A stretch of 64,000 bases of DNA from Arenicola marina (GCA_964019135.1 OZ025252.1:6960823-7024822), one strand, 5' to 3'. Counted from the first letter of the stretch, positions 32,601 to 50,267 are shown. Program-made: numbers and translations. Notes: a model not told the origin generated them from the letters alone.

Positions 32601-34769
32601 GGTTTTCTTTTTTCTCCATGATGGTCAGTTCTTAAAGAACATTTTTCAATTAATTGACATTTGTAATAACCCAAATGTTATTCGTGCGTATCCCCACGAA
32701 ATATTCCATTGATCGGTGGTTTTTCAAGTCTTTCCCATTACAGGGCTTACAAGATTACTGCAGCTTGAACAAAACATTATAATGAGACCTTCTCCCGTTT
32801 CAGTACTACCGCTTCCTGGAGCGGGTGGTGACGTCACTGAAGATGGAGCCGATCACTCCAGACCTGTGCCTCGACAGCATCACGGACGCCATCGTCGGCC
32901 GCGCCGAGCAGCTCATCAAGGCCGAAAACGAGGCTCTCGTCGACCGCAAGACACACATCTACAACCTGCAGCGTAAGGTGAAGGCTCTCAAGGAACAACT
33001 CGACAGCAAGGAGTTGCACATGGACCTGCTGAGGAAGAAAGTGATTGGCATGGAGGAAACGCTAGGTAGCGCGTCAGACATATCCAGGGAGAAGGATGAA
33101 GAGTTCGTGAAGAACAAGAAACTGTTGAAGTTGGTTGATCGATACAAACGCGAACTGAACGAAGCCAGATTGGAGATTCGGGACCTGAAGGCCAGAGTCA
33201 TGGAAAGCTCTGACGTTCAGGTAGGTTCAATATGTTCATAGTTACGTCCACTATGTGTGCCTACTCTCTACTTTCTGGCAATCACAAATTCAAACACCAT
33301 ACCTGCATGATTGATTCAATGAATATGCACTGAAGTGTGTCTACTAAACACCTTCCAATGCCAAAATAACGATGGTAGGTCAGTCGATATACCGAAACAC
33401 AGGGAACGGTTATTGAGTGTATATGGTCATATGTTTATGTCTCCACGTAGTCTGAGCAGTTTTCGGCATTTAGTTTATTTATGTTAATTTTGTGCGGGGT
33501 TTCGCGGGCTTCCGGTGCACCCGATTCCGGTGGTTCTCATGTTACTCTTGCAGTATCATAGTCATTCCAAGCTCATTATTCATTCCGTTAATCTTTTCCT
33601 CCTTCAGGCACGCGCACTAGCACAGGAACAGGAACTGGAGTCTCTGGAGGCCAAAGTGGGTCAGCTAGAGCACGTCCGACAGAAGCAAGCAAGTAAGATC
33701 AGCAACCTGAAGGATGAGGTGGACATGACTACGTCAGAGGTGGAGCGCAAGAGGAGCAGCGTTCAGAACACCGTACAGGCGCTCTCCAGCGAGCTACGGA
33801 CCACCAAGCTGGCCCTGGATGAGGTCACCAAGCGAGAAAGACAGGTACTTGTCAACTTGCGGTCCAATCTGCTAAATATATGAGAGGAGGCGGTACAGTT
33901 TGTACACTCACCCATCTATGATTTGATGAAGACCAACCACATATGGTGAACGCTTGGTGCAGTGTTTAAAGGCTTAAATGTAATAAATAGGGTTTAGGTT
34001 TTAATTAATATTCCCCTAAGCTGTTACTAATTTAGTCGTTAACCCATCGTGCATGCTTTTGTATTACGTCAGACTTGAATATCCATTTAAAGGCCCCTCC
34101 ACCCCCCATCCCCATTATTTGATGGTCAGACAATGAAGAAACACTGTAGTATATTGTATGTCGATCAGTACATAAGAAAATAGAACTGGTTAAACACTGG
34201 CTTTAGTACGGCCTGTTATATTCATTTTAATAACTTCTGATGACGATATTTCTGAGATATGATAATAACATAAAAATATACGCCGACAAATGATATTGTT
34301 GTTAAATACGCACTTTAACTGCCAAAATAACTATAAATTAGAGCAGCTTTACAAAACGCCATGAAAAATAGTAAAACTAATATTTCAGAACTGGAATACT
34401 GTTTCTTTTTATAACATAATTTTCTGGCATGTATTATTATGTTACAATTTCTCTTTGTAGCTTCTGGATCTGCGCCAGGTCCTGGCCCGGATGTTGGGTT
34501 TGGACGTCAACTCACTGGCGGTGCCGGATTATGAGGTCATCGCTAGACTCGAGAAGCTGATCCTCGCCAACCAGGCCAACGCATCCACAGCAATCGTTCT
34601 GGACACAACCTTAGGCGACATGGAGGCCGGGTTTCGCGCCGGGTACGAAGACGCCTCCAAAGCCATTTCCTCGACCCGATCCAGGAATCCGATGCGGCGG
34701 AGTGTCATGAAGCCTGCCAGAGCTAGGTCGATGTCCCCGTCGCGGAAGAGGGACACAAGGGCTTACTGA
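26601..34769 (+). CDS. CCDC170: CCDC170-like coiled-coil protein (13 exons)
   Basis: Exons: 26601-26828, 27302-27372, 29963-30002, 30262-30351, 30546-30802, 31091-31232, 31423-31608, 31799-32116, 32332-32532, 32804-33220, 33608-33844 and 34461-34769, with every junction at GT/AG and phases that fit. These twelve coding exons give 831 residues; the thirteenth exon would be a 5' non-coding one if present. After a Ser/Arg/Pro-rich N-terminus (about 76 residues) the protein is nearly all heptad coiled coil. The segment DRKTHIYNLQRKVKALKEQL, then KELHMDLLRKK, and the C-terminal MLGLDVNSLAVPDYEVIARL recall human CCDC170 (715 residues). The tail is Arg/Ser-rich and basic. Human CCDC170 is reported at the Golgi and on microtubules. 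The third coding exon is only 40 bases, and the 2.6-kb intron before it is mostly minisatellite. Family assignment is from memory of motifs, without a search. Confidence 0.78.
27890..29560. repeat. GC-rich minisatellite in CCDC170-like intron 2
   Basis: The left part (to about 28,780) has irregular units around ccgtgccagctcccgtggcc of 24-36 bp. The right part has about 20 regular 38-bp units reading gccagctcccgtcgcaccgc followed by tcatgtgtccgtctccgt. The unit has no stop in any forward frame and 38 is not a multiple of three. All three forward frames are therefore open for about 1 kb (359, 460 and 328 codons) and encode the same three peptides in rotation. This is a repeat artefact, not a gene. 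Confidence 0.95.
29650..29825. repeat. 14-bp minisatellite
   Basis: About twelve units of cgcacgttacacat or cgcacgtcacacat, a few bases beyond the 38-bp array and in the same intron. Confidence 0.93.
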
Positions 34770-35766
34770 AACACTTTAGGCTCGGCGGACGGAAGGCAGT
34801 ACATTTGGTGTCGTCAACACTTCGTATGGTTGTGAATGTAACATAAACAAAACAAAAAACGCTACATGATACAAGTATATCTTAATATCTCTTTAATTAT
34901 AATTTATGTAACATGATGTTACTATAGCTTTGGACAAATATCGCCTTTAGATTCTCAGGTTATATCGCAAAATATGCTCGTTGTAAATTGAGCAAATGTG
35001 CCGGCCATTACAGTGGAGCCGCTTCCTATCTGGAGGGAAAGTCAATACTGGAGGCGTCTTAGGGCCGATAGTTAGTTTAATGGACAGGTACCTGCGTTTT
35101 AGATAAATATAATTGTCATGTATATTACTAATTTAATTTGGGTAACTTTCTTTAAAGCTCGTTTGTAAGATGTTTCACATATATGTGCCATTCATTCTTG
35201 TCTTCAAACCCTCTTTATTTATTATTGTTGTTGGCACTTTGTGTACATTTTAATTGACGACATGCAGATTAGCATTACGCTGTTATCGTGTAACAGTTAT
35301 CATGTATCAACTGTTATCTTGTAAACATGTGCTGTAGATAACCTGTTGCTTAGCTACGAGTACTGTCCGTTTATGTAAGGAAATTCGTTTTCGATCTTCC
35401 CTGATAATTCTAAAGAAAATATGTACAGAATACGTGTCCTATTCCGTTGAGCCGCGCTAAAAATTAAACCCGTTGTCTCATACTCAAAAGGGTTATAATA
35501 TATTTTTATGCCGACATAAGGACATATTTTCGTCTTGAACGTTATTCGATGCGTCAGTTCTTTTATACATGTACTTGTATAATATTATTACCAGAATTCC
35601 ACATGTCCATTTATATATTTATTGCTAGCCTGCAATGGCTATGGGAATACATATACTTTAACTTCTGAAAATCTTGTATTTCGATGAATATTAATTATGT
35701 CATTTTCAGGCTTAATCGTCGTCCATTGTGCATACTTGAATTTGTTATGTATATTTCGTTGTAGTA

Positions 35767-35772
35767 AATAAA
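35767..35772 (+). terminator. Candidate polyadenylation signal of the CCDC170-like gene
   Basis: AATAAA about 1 kb after the stop codon in AT-rich sequence. No other plus-strand AATAAA was noticed between the stop codon and this point, but weaker variants were not excluded. Confidence 0.4.
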
Positions 35773-37390
35773 ATATTAATTCAAATGTTTTAATCTTACG
35801 GTACTTCTTCTGCCAACTCCAGAACTACATATATTCCACTTCATCGGTCCGATTCACCTAGTTGTTGTTATTTATATAAACATGGCACATGGAACCTTTA
35901 CGATTACACATACATAAATGTCCAAAAGAAACCACCGAATGTATTTGTGATCCATACAAAATGTTACTGTGATCTAGTACCATTTCGAAATCTGCAAAGT
36001 AGAAAGCTGCCACGGCCAAGATCGCGGCACTACGCTTAATATACTAGACTTAATGAGTCGTGGGAGATTAGGATAGAATTCCTCGAATTATTAACCCTTT
36101 AAGCCAATTTTTTTTTCAAGGGCAATTTGGGAACCCTATTTATAGTGTCATCACGTCTGAAATTCGGGGTAATGTTGAATCAACAGATTCATACAGGGCC
36201 CTTGCGACAAAATAGATTCGTGCCTTTGATTCATCATGTTTGCCATGCACGTCAAAGATCCAGTAAGAATATCTCGTTACCCGCGAGAATGAAACGTACC
36301 AACCTCAGAGACTTCTTGAATGACCACCTCGTCGGTATATTAGACTGAGTGCGCAGCTTTAGGCTCCCATTAAATAATGTACGCCAAAATATCGTCCCTT
36401 TCAAAACTAAACAACCACAGAGAGACCGGTGTGGGTGGGGGGGGGGAAGGGGAGCGACAAGCGAATTTTTTAGGTTGAAACAGCACTATAATAACTTGAC
36501 GAGGGTGGCCAACACTGAGTTATATAGGTCACTGCGCCGGGAGTGGGAGGTCTCCCCCGCCCCCGGGGGTAGTGGGTACTTAATAGATTGCAGCGTTTGG
36601 GAGGGTTCCGCGTAAAAAGCCCTCTTTTTACCTTCAAAGTCGATTGGTTATTAGTTTTTTCCCGTACTACGTGCTTCCAGGATGACGCATGATTGTGAAA
36701 AACATCCGCTCCATATGGTTATCTTTTTCATCAGAAATGTCCACTCTCTCAGGCATTATTGTTTGTCAAGGGAACCCCCCACCAAATGTGTAGAACAGTG
36801 TAAGGTCATTTTGCTGGTCCTTCATCAAGCTGTAACAGCCCGTCAATTTTCTACCTGCGCCGAGGGCGGATAATGAAAATGAAGGGCCAATAAAATGCCT
36901 AACGCCATGCAATTACTATTATTACTACACTCACTATTATTAAGAGTTGAATTTTACAAGTTTACCTCAAATGTGTGCTGGGCGTTAACAGGTCTCCTTG
37001 TTTCTTTGGTTTAAATTTCGCATGCAACTATCGAAGAAAACTGTTTAGCGATTACACGCCTTCCCACATCTTGTGAGCCAATCGTCTTCTTTACAACATA
37101 TCAGCATATATCGTGGCCAAGAAACGGGGTACATGCAGCTGGGTGGGCCGTTTAAATCGAATTTGTTTGTGCTGGACGTCAGGTTTCATTGTTCTACTCA
37201 ATGTCACTATGGCAACGATTGACTATTGAAGGGGCCACAGAGAGGTTTGGGTCAGATTACACGATTTTAGCCGCCTTTAGATTTAATGATATTGTACTAT
37301 GTAACACGACCATCAATTCGTAATAATATTTATTGACCAAATCGGAATCATATTACACAAAACATAAATATTAAACAAAACAACAACACT
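35773..37390. other. Intergenic stretch with dispersed repeat copy B
   Basis: Mostly featureless. From about 36,400 to 36,790 it contains a G-rich tract and the segments ccttcaaagtcgattgg and tctttttcatcagaaatgtc, which match the repeats at 19.2-19.5 kb and 43.4-44.0 kb. Open frames of 60-90 codons here show no domain. Confidence 0.45.
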
Positions 37391-37394
37391 ACTT

Positions 37395-38170
37395 CAACAC
37401 GGGAGGACAACCTTACATGAAGGCGCCTCACCTCGATACCGAGATTTACATGTCGATAATACGACGGGCAGTCTTGCCTCACCTTTATACTGAGATTTAC
37501 ATGTCGATAATACGAAGGGCAGTCTTACATGAAGGCGCCTCACCTCGATACACAGGTTTACATGTCGATAATACGAAGGGCAGTCTTACATGAAGGCGCC
37601 TCACCTCGATATCGAGATTTACATGTCGATAATACGACGGGCAGTCTTACATGAAGGCGTTTCACCTTTATACCGAGATTTACATGTCGATAATACGAAC
37701 GGCAGTCGTACATGAAGGCGCCTCACCTCGATACAGAGGTTTACATGTCGATTATACGACGGGCAACCTTACATGAAGGCGCCTCACCTTTATACCGAGG
37801 TTTACATGTCGATAATACGACGGGCAACCTTACATGAAGGCGCCTCACCTTTATACCGAGGTTTACATGTCGATAATACGACGGGCAACCTTACATGAAG
37901 GCGCCTCACCTTTATACCGAGGGTACATGTCGATAATACGACGGGCAACCTCACATGAAGGCGCCTCACTTTTATACCGAGGTTTACATGTCGATAATAC
38001 GACGGGCAACCTTACATGAAGGCGCCTCACCTTTATACCGAGGTTTACATGTCGATAATACGACGGGCAACCTTACATGAAGGCGCCTCACCTTTATACC
38101 GAGGTTTACATGTCGATAATACGACGGGCAACCTTACATGAAGGCGCCTCACCTTTATACCGACGTTTAC
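37395..38170. repeat. 61-bp minisatellite, about 13 units
   Basis: Unit aggtttacatgtcgataata, cgacgggcaaccttacatga, aggcgcctcacctttataccg. The right-hand units are almost identical. The left-hand ones vary at ctcgatac versus tttatac and cagtctt versus caacctt. The gradient suggests recent expansion at the right side. Confidence 0.95.
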
Positions 38171-38560
38171 ATGTTCAAATGCTTTCATCACTTAGTAGTA
38201 TAACGTGGTATAACGTACATGTAAAGCGATAAAGACATTTCCACTACTTCATTCGTAACAACATATATATGTACTTACAGTGAGAATATAAGTTCAGAAT
38301 TTGCTTTTGTGCATAAATATTACAGTTACGTCAATGTACACATAAAAAACAGGAAATATAGCCATATATAAAGGATGCAATTAAAGTTCATGTGTAAAAA
38401 ATCACACATTTACGGGCGTTCATATTTTTATCTTTCTTATCAATTCATTGTTATCTGATAACGTATATTTCTGGGAACCTCACATTCCACATATGAACCA
38501 CCATGCGCAACCGATCGAACGCTTAACACACAACAGTAATTGGCACCAATATCCACCATA

Positions 38561-39250
38561 TTACAACGCTTTCATACCCTGTCGGAAAAGCTCAACTTGT
38601 TCAGTGACAACCTTGATGAGTTCTGCCTCGGTGGCCTTCGGCTTCGTCTTAATGTAGTTTACAATCGCCATGATGCACTGGAGCTGAAACACAGTGTTTG
38701 TTCAGAAATAAAACGTACCAGAATCACGTGATACTAAAGCTAGATACTAATATACGATCACGCAGTAAACACGTGACGAAAAACCCCCAAACTAACTTTT
38801 CGTCATATCCACTGATATTTCAACATATAACCTATGTGATAATTATCTTACATGTAGTGGATTCTCCTCCTCGTCGTTTTGCGTGGGTAATTAAAGACCA
38901 TCTGCGTACTACTAACTGGTATTCACTGCCGCTACCATGTGTAAAGCATGTTGCGTTTACTCGCCGCCATCTTATATTAATCATCTTCAAGCAAATCTTA
39001 TCCCTTTGAAGAGTTTGAGATACCATGAGATCCCGAAATGGCCGCAGATGTGCCAAATACGTTGTTTTTATCACAAAGTGCACGCATGTTTTACTAAACG
39101 CCTACACTATAATAACCTTACCTGTAAAGCGTCCGACTCGCGTTCCCCACTAAGCCTATTGTACAGCTCATAGGCAATTCTCCCTTGGGTGACTTCTTTA
39201 TAAAGCTCTTTGTGGTCGTCCCCGTTTTCTACCCATACAAGGCATGCTAC
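38561..39250 (-). CDS. Last two exons of an unidentified gene
   Basis: Exon 39250-39122 (43 codons, acceptor TTGCTTTCAG, donor GTAAGG) joins in phase 0 to exon 38683-38561 (40 codons and TAA, acceptor GTGTTTCAG). The encoded end contains VENGDDHKELYKEVTQGRIA, then YELYNRLSGERESDALQ, and a last helix-rich part with IMAIVNYIKTKPKATEAELI and a VVTEQVELF segment. It is hydrophilic, alpha-helical in appearance and has normal codon use. I do not recognise the family. The 5' exons must lie beyond the minisatellite or the Tigger-like element to the right and were not found. Confidence 0.62.
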
Positions 39251-39724
39251 CTGAAAGCAACAATGATCAACGACAAAAATAAAATCCCAACCAAAAAAAA
39301 AAAAAAACATGTTAAAATGTATGGAAGCAGGGAATCATGCTGAAGATAGATCAACACATGTTTCATATTTATGACTCAATCTACCTGTCACATAAAAACA
39401 TTTTGAACCGACTCAGCGCTTTCTCTATGTCTCGGCTTTGAAACTGAGAGAAAGCTATTGTGATTGGGTCACATGCATACTGTCCAAAAACATTGAAAGC
39501 TAAATACTTCTCCATTAAGAACATTCAGTCTGCATGCACCAGAAATCTATTTTAAAGACCGAAAAACACAGTTTTGCCTCATTTTATTTTGAATTACAAA
39601 GAACTCTTTTTCTGGGTTAAGTTAAAGTCAAAGAAACCCCATGTAATAACAAGCGGAATTTTATCATATTCCTGGTTCAATCCTATTACTGGTACCGGTA
39701 GTATGGGCTTTTTCAATGCCATTA
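39251..39724. other. Intronic stretch of the unidentified gene
   Basis: Follows the exon acceptor with an A run at about 39,290-39,306. No recognised exon or element. Confidence 0.4.
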
Positions 39725-40420
39725 GACCATTTAAAAAACATTCCATGTTGTTAAACCAACATTCCATGTTGTTAAACCAACATTCCATGTTGTTAAACCA
39801 ACATTCCATGCTGTTAAACCAACATTCCATGTCATTAAAGATGACATTTCATGTTGTTAAACCAACATTCCATGTTGTTAAAGACAACATTCCATGTTGT
39901 TAAAGACCACATTCCATGTTGTTAAACCAACATTCCATGTCATTAAAGATGACATTTCATGTTGTTAAAGGCAACATTCCAGGTTGTTAAAGACAACATT
40001 CCATGTTGTTTAAGACAACATTCCATGTTGTTAAAGACAACATTTCATGTTAAAGACAACATTTCATGTTGTTAAACCAACATTTCATGTTGTTAAACCA
40101 ACATTTCATGTTGTTAAACCAACATTCCATGTCACTAAAGATGACATTTCATGTTGTTAAAGAAAACATTTTATGTTGTGAAACCAATATTCCATGTTAG
40201 TAAACCAACATTCCATGGTGTTGAACCAATATTCTATGTCATTAAAGATGACATTTCATGTTGTTAAACCAACATTTCATGTTGTTAAAGGCAACATTCC
40301 ATGTTGTTAAAGATCACATTCCATGTTGTTAAAGCAAACATTCCACATTGTTATAGAAAAGATTCCATGTTGTTAAAAACAAGATTCCTGGTTACTAAAG
40401 ACAACATGGAAGTGTGACTT
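39725..40420. repeat. AT-rich minisatellite, about 22-23-bp unit
   Basis: About 30 units of acattccatgttgttaaacc with variants (aaagacaac, aaagatgac, catttcatg). Most units keep CATTCCA. Short open frames of a repeated HSMLLNQ peptide are repeat artefacts. Confidence 0.93.
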
Positions 40421-40682
40421 TCTTTTGTGATACATCATCATAATTCTGACAGTGCTGTCACTAAGATCATTAACAAGGTCAGATAATGTCCAGTGTTTGG
40501 TTAATTTTTATAAGCTAATTAAGAAACTGTCAAAAATATACCTGTATACTGTAATGATATATAAAATCAAGTTAACAGCATAAAAAATTACACTTTATTA
40601 ATTTAGGAATATGTATATAAATGTAATATGTTTCATTGCCTTATACCAAAGTTATATCAATACCAAAAGGCAAAACTACATA

Positions 40683-41677
40683 CCGTAAACAACCTATTAG
40701 AAGCCGCACCCCAACTTTGGCCTAAAAACCGGGTTGGCCGGCGCCCAGAACCATTTACGGAAAACTACATATTATAAGCCACACCCCGACTTTGGCCTTC
40801 CGACCCCCCCCACCCCCCCCCACCGGCCCGCCCTCCGCCCTGTATTCCTGCTTAATCCATCCGGCCTCCCAAGCCACCTTATTGTTTATACAAGCAGTCG
40901 CGACCACTAACAGCATTCGCCCCCCCTCTCCGATCGCACCTTTTATCAAGTGTCACACCAGTGGCTGGCTCTCCTGGACCTTACCAAACCAATTAATTGT
41001 TTATACAAGCAGTCGCGACTACTAACAACATTCACCTCTCCCTATCTGATCGCTGCTCTTATCAAGTGTCACACCAGTGGCTGGCTCCTACTGCATGTTT
41101 ATGAATCCGGCAGCCGTATCAAGTTACACCACCTGGCGTCTGATCATTGGTCTACAATAGGTGTAGGGGGAGTCGCGTGGCAGTATAAATAAAAAACACA
41201 ACCATAAGTAGCTCATTGTCGGTCTTGATTGCCCCGGGTAACACAATGTCTGGGAAAAGAACATCTTACGACGCAGCTTTCAAGTTGAAGGTTATTCAAC
41301 ATGCGACTGAGTCTCAGAGTAACAGAGCTACTACTGAGCACTTTGGGATCAATGAGAAACAAGTCCGAGAGTGGAAGAAAAAGCGATCTGAGATGACGGA
41401 CTATTGACATTTGAAATGGATGATCTCCCGACTTGTTGACGTGTACGACATTGTGATGCAATATATGTTTTGTTGAATCGTATGACGTTATGATGCAATA
41501 AATTATTTTAGCAACATCGGTAATTTTCGCATTACCCCCCCGCCTTGTCCTGCCACGCTCACTTGAAATCGGCAAAAGGCCCTATTATAAGCCGCACCCT
41601 GACTCCCGACTAAAACCCGGGAATTTGACCCTCCAACTTCCTAATATAAGCAGTGGCTTCTAATACGTCGTTTACCA
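40683..41677 (+). mobile_element. pogo/Tigger-type element keeping only a transposase N-terminal domain
   Basis: The left end GTAAACAACCTATTAGAAGCC-type sequence (40685 on) is matched by the inverse of the right end ggcttctaatacgtcgtttac (to 41675). Subterminal motifs attataagccgcacccc recur inside both ends. A tandem duplication of about 105 bp (attgtttatacaagcagtcg to cagtggctggctc) sits at about 40,882-41,090. The plus-strand open frame at 41246-41407 starts MSGKRTSYDAAFKLKVIQHA and reaches HFGINEKQVREWKKK, a Brinker/CENP-B-like helix-turn-helix as found at the N-terminus of pogo-type transposases, and stops after about 53 codons. There is no DDE catalytic domain, so the element is non-autonomous. 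Confidence 0.82.
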
Positions 41678-41744
41678 AGGCTTTGTAAGGAGAATGAGGG
41701 GTAAAGTGGGGTGGGGAGACAAAAGGCCTTACAACAACAGTGGT

Positions 41745-41910
41745 GCCTGTGCTACATGGCTTCTGTTCTGCAAGCCCAAAAAGACTGTATAACAGGGAAG
41801 TTGTATAATAGAAGGTAGTCCAGCCACACTAGACTCTGTGTGGTGCACGACATATCCAAGTTGGGAGCGGACCGCGTTTAATTTATTGAACTAAATAGAG
41901 GATGCCCCCA
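41745..41910. mobile_element. Diverged fragment of the 16.7-kb pogo-like MITE family
   Basis: cttctgttctgcaagcccaa, aaagactgtataacaggga, ttgtataatagaagg and later gaggatgcccc follow the order of the left half of the element at 16,750-16,835. No terminal repeat is left. Confidence 0.6.
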
Positions 41911-44851
41911 GATAAGCTGTCTAGGTTGTGAATCATAATACACATGCTTAGCCAGTCAAAAATCAACATGTCTGATTCCCTTCTTCCATGCATTTATTCA
42001 TGATGGCATCTGAAGGCTTATCTGAATCTGTGGTTTAACACACTCAAACACTGCAGCAATATTGATAACCAGGTCTCCAGCTCTGTCGAAAACACAATGG
42101 CAAGGGGCCCAAAGATGAAGGTGTGATACTAATTTAATTACATAGCACTATACAGGGAAATAATAAATTAAATATTTTTTGGCTCTGTGATATTATTATA
42201 CAAACACCCTCTCCAGTAACACTAGTAAGAAGCCAATAACACAACACAAAATATTGCATAAATTACTTCCCCAAATATGTGTAAGAACTTAGTCTACTTT
42301 TTTAGTGTTAGCACAGGTCTATAGTATAGACAGGATGGCTGTACTACCCAGGGACAGACATTAACTTTGGATGTCACCTGTCCTGTCAGGCATGTAGTGT
42401 TAAGATTGACTTACCCCCCTGAAAATTTACCTATCCTATCAAATTGAAAAATAACAATGTTGATAGAATCAAGAACCAAATTATTTACTGTGCTATATAT
42501 AAGGACTTCGACGATTCTGCGGCATCATGTTCTGGAAAGTGAGTGCCTATTCCTGAACTCACAATTTCCGACATTATATATATAACACGTCATTGGAAAA
42601 TATCATTGGATATATCTATTGTTGGGGCCAAACCACGAAAGCTACCATGCAGTTATTGTTCGCTTTGATCAGCGCTTTGATCAGTGCCTGGGGGGGTGGT
42701 TAACGCTCATTTTGACAGCGGGAGGTTTTGACCGCTAGAGGGGTTGGGGGGTAAAGTGGTTGTGCCACTAGAAAATTTAGTAGGCCTTGCTTACTTAGGC
42801 CGGGGTCTTAGGCCTACTGCTTACGTTTTTGTTAAGTTCTCACATATAACGAATAATCACCTGTTGGATTAAATCCGCCGTGCTTAATCCCCAAGACGAG
42901 TCTCCCATCAATGGCACAAGACCAGCCATGTTTGTCGCAAGTATCAGTCAATTATCTAAGGTTTTAGTCCTTCTTGTTGAGCTTTTGCTGTTTTGTGTTG
43001 ATCTATTTACATTTGGTTGGAAATGACTTCCGGTTACGCTCGTCAAGCTCGCTAGGCGGCGCGACCAGCGCAGGCGGCCGGGCGGCGGGGAGGGGGCTAA
43101 ATGCACGTTTCTCGGGATTGTTTTTCTTTTCTTTCATTTTACGTGATTTGGGAGAACTGGGAAAATCACACTTAGAACTACGTGAATTGGGAATGCGTAT
43201 TTTCCCGACTCCCGTGATCGAAAATAAATCATCGTAAACCCGCACCGTATTTTTCGGGTCAGACGATGAGATAATTAAATGATACTACATCAGTGATCTA
43301 TGATACATGCTAACACTGCTTTGAAAATAGTTCATACTTCCGATCAACCTTGCAAAACCTTGATGTATGCCTAAAAGGCTAGGCTAAGGCCTGACTTTGG
43401 CACGGAGGGTTCTTTAAGTTAACCCTCCGGCTCCGTTATATGCAGGGGGGGGGGGGGGGGGGAACTCCCCGGACAATTTAGCGGTAAAACCCAAAAGTGT
43501 AAGATATAACAAGAGGGCGCACTCCGGCCAAAACCCGTGCTCGTTGCGATCAGCCAATTGGATGCCATCATTCAGAAATCTCGCTAAAGCATACCCCACT
43601 GCCTAAAGTCTAAACGTTGACGATGCCCCCCCCCCCCCCCCCCCACACTCCCCGGTAGGTGCCCTTTGATGCTTGCGAGAGCGAACATTTGTGACAAAAG
43701 ACATCCCAAAAGAGCTGACATTTGTGAAACGGATAGAAGTGATGTGTTAAAAATTGCGACCGCGAGAGGTTTTGGGGGGGTGGGGAAGGGGGTCGTATCT
43801 GAAAATGTACGTCCATAGAGCGGGTTTACTGGGGAAAAAAGAATAAACCGAGGGGGTCTGTATTGAGCCACGACATCAATGGAACAAACATACCCCTTCC
43901 GAGCGGATTTTGGAACTTAGCGGTGAAACACAGGGGAGGGGGAGCTTCACCGCGCCCCCCCCCCTTAAACACCGCCGCATTGCATTACTAAAGTAGGCCT
44001 ACCCCCCACCCGTCCGACTCAAACACACACCCTGGTGAGTACGCAATGTCACATTTACTGTCGGTTGTGAGAGCCAATTGACGTTATTATACCGGTTAAC
44101 ATGGTGATTTATCACTGCAAACTAGTATACATGTGAAGCGAGGGCCGTGGAGTGTACGGCGCTTCATACATGTGGTAGTGTTGTACTTTGTGCGCGTGTG
44201 GCGCCGCCTAGTGGGCGAGTGTACGTTTAGCCTAGTCTTGTATTTCAGAGGAGGCATATTTGAATTTTATCCATTGTTTGGCTTTTAGTTGTATCACATG
44301 TAGCGCGTTATTTTCTGTGACATAGTTTGCATGTTTCAATTGTTCAGACGGGTATTTGGTAAGGTGTTGGGGTCTGTTAGGGGTGGGGGGGGGGCGAGGC
44401 TAGACAGTGAGGATGCCCATGATGCATTGCGCCTTCCCCCAGAGCCCCCCCATCAAACTAGAAGGTAGCGATGGGGTCACAGTAAACCCTGGTCATGGAT
44501 AACTCAAATGTTACCAGACTACAACCCGAGATCGTACTTTCCATGTGAATCGGGATTAAAGGTTTCATTATTCTCGTGAACCGATAATAAATTGCTATTA
44601 TAATCGGGATTTGGGAACTCACTCCCCATGGAAGGTTGTGGAACAGCGGGTTGCACTTTTGCTAAGTATCGGGGTGTCGCATAAATGATGACGAAAGGTC
44701 AAAACGATGAATACAATTTACATAAACTTGCTTGATGACCACAATTTACACATCAACTTTCTTGTTTGATCATCACATGATCTCATCTAATTGCTAGACC
44801 GTTCGGTCGGTTGGTATAAAATTGGTTTGTGTAGAAACTGTTTCATGTAGT
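41911..44851. other. Gene-free stretch with dispersed repeat copy C
   Basis: About 42,357-42,450 contains a segment (acattaactttggatgtcac, cctgtcctgtcaggcat) repeated at 50,366-50,460. About 43,435-43,975 contains long G and C homopolymers and, on the minus strand, TTGTCACAAATGTTCGCTCT, matching the repeats at 19.2 and 36.7 kb. acttccggttacg at about 43,026 is an ETS-type site in a GC-rich patch (43,040-43,100) that could be a promoter, but no transcript could be attached to it. Confidence 0.4.
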
Positions 44852-45150
44852 CAGTGGTGTATCTTAGCGAAAGTGCCCCCAGGCAAGCCCGCTTCTCAAG
44901 GGGCACAACGGTAGCAATGTTAAAATCCGTCGACCCTAGTAGGGAATCGACTGTAGCTTTTATCATAATGTGTGCGCTTAAAATCATAGTGGTTATGTAT
45001 TCTATATACCTTGTTCTATCTTCTGACATCAAGAAAGTGCGTCAACACTTAGTTGTTTGTGTAATATATTCGCGAATAAATGTTGGAGCCCAAGTCTTTT
45101 CCCTAGAGAAGCGGGCCTGCCTGGGGGCACTTGCGCCAATGGTGTATGAT
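44852..45150. mobile_element. hAT-like MITE remnant
   Basis: It begins CAGTGGTGTATC and carries aagtgcccccaggcaagccc followed by gcttctc. The inverse complement of about 45,100-45,135 gives aagtgcccccaggcaggccc and gcttctc. Ends of CAGTGG type are common in hAT elements. The right tip is diverged and no target duplication was certain. It lies about 120 bp from the RPS27A stop codon. Confidence 0.6.
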
Positions 45151-45272
45151 AACAAACAAATCAAGACTTCGCTGCTAGCGTTGGGAGTCTATTATTGATG
45201 CAAGTACACTCCGGAGGATCGGCACGACACAAAGACGGATGGTTGTGCTGCCATTGTTACGGAAAGAGCGCT

Positions 45273-50267
<4,995 letters not shown>

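Noticed and set aside
43003-43245. 80-codon minus-strand frame in a GC-rich patch next to an ETS site
   Set aside because: No domain, no splice partners; the patch may be a promoter but no transcript could be tied to it.
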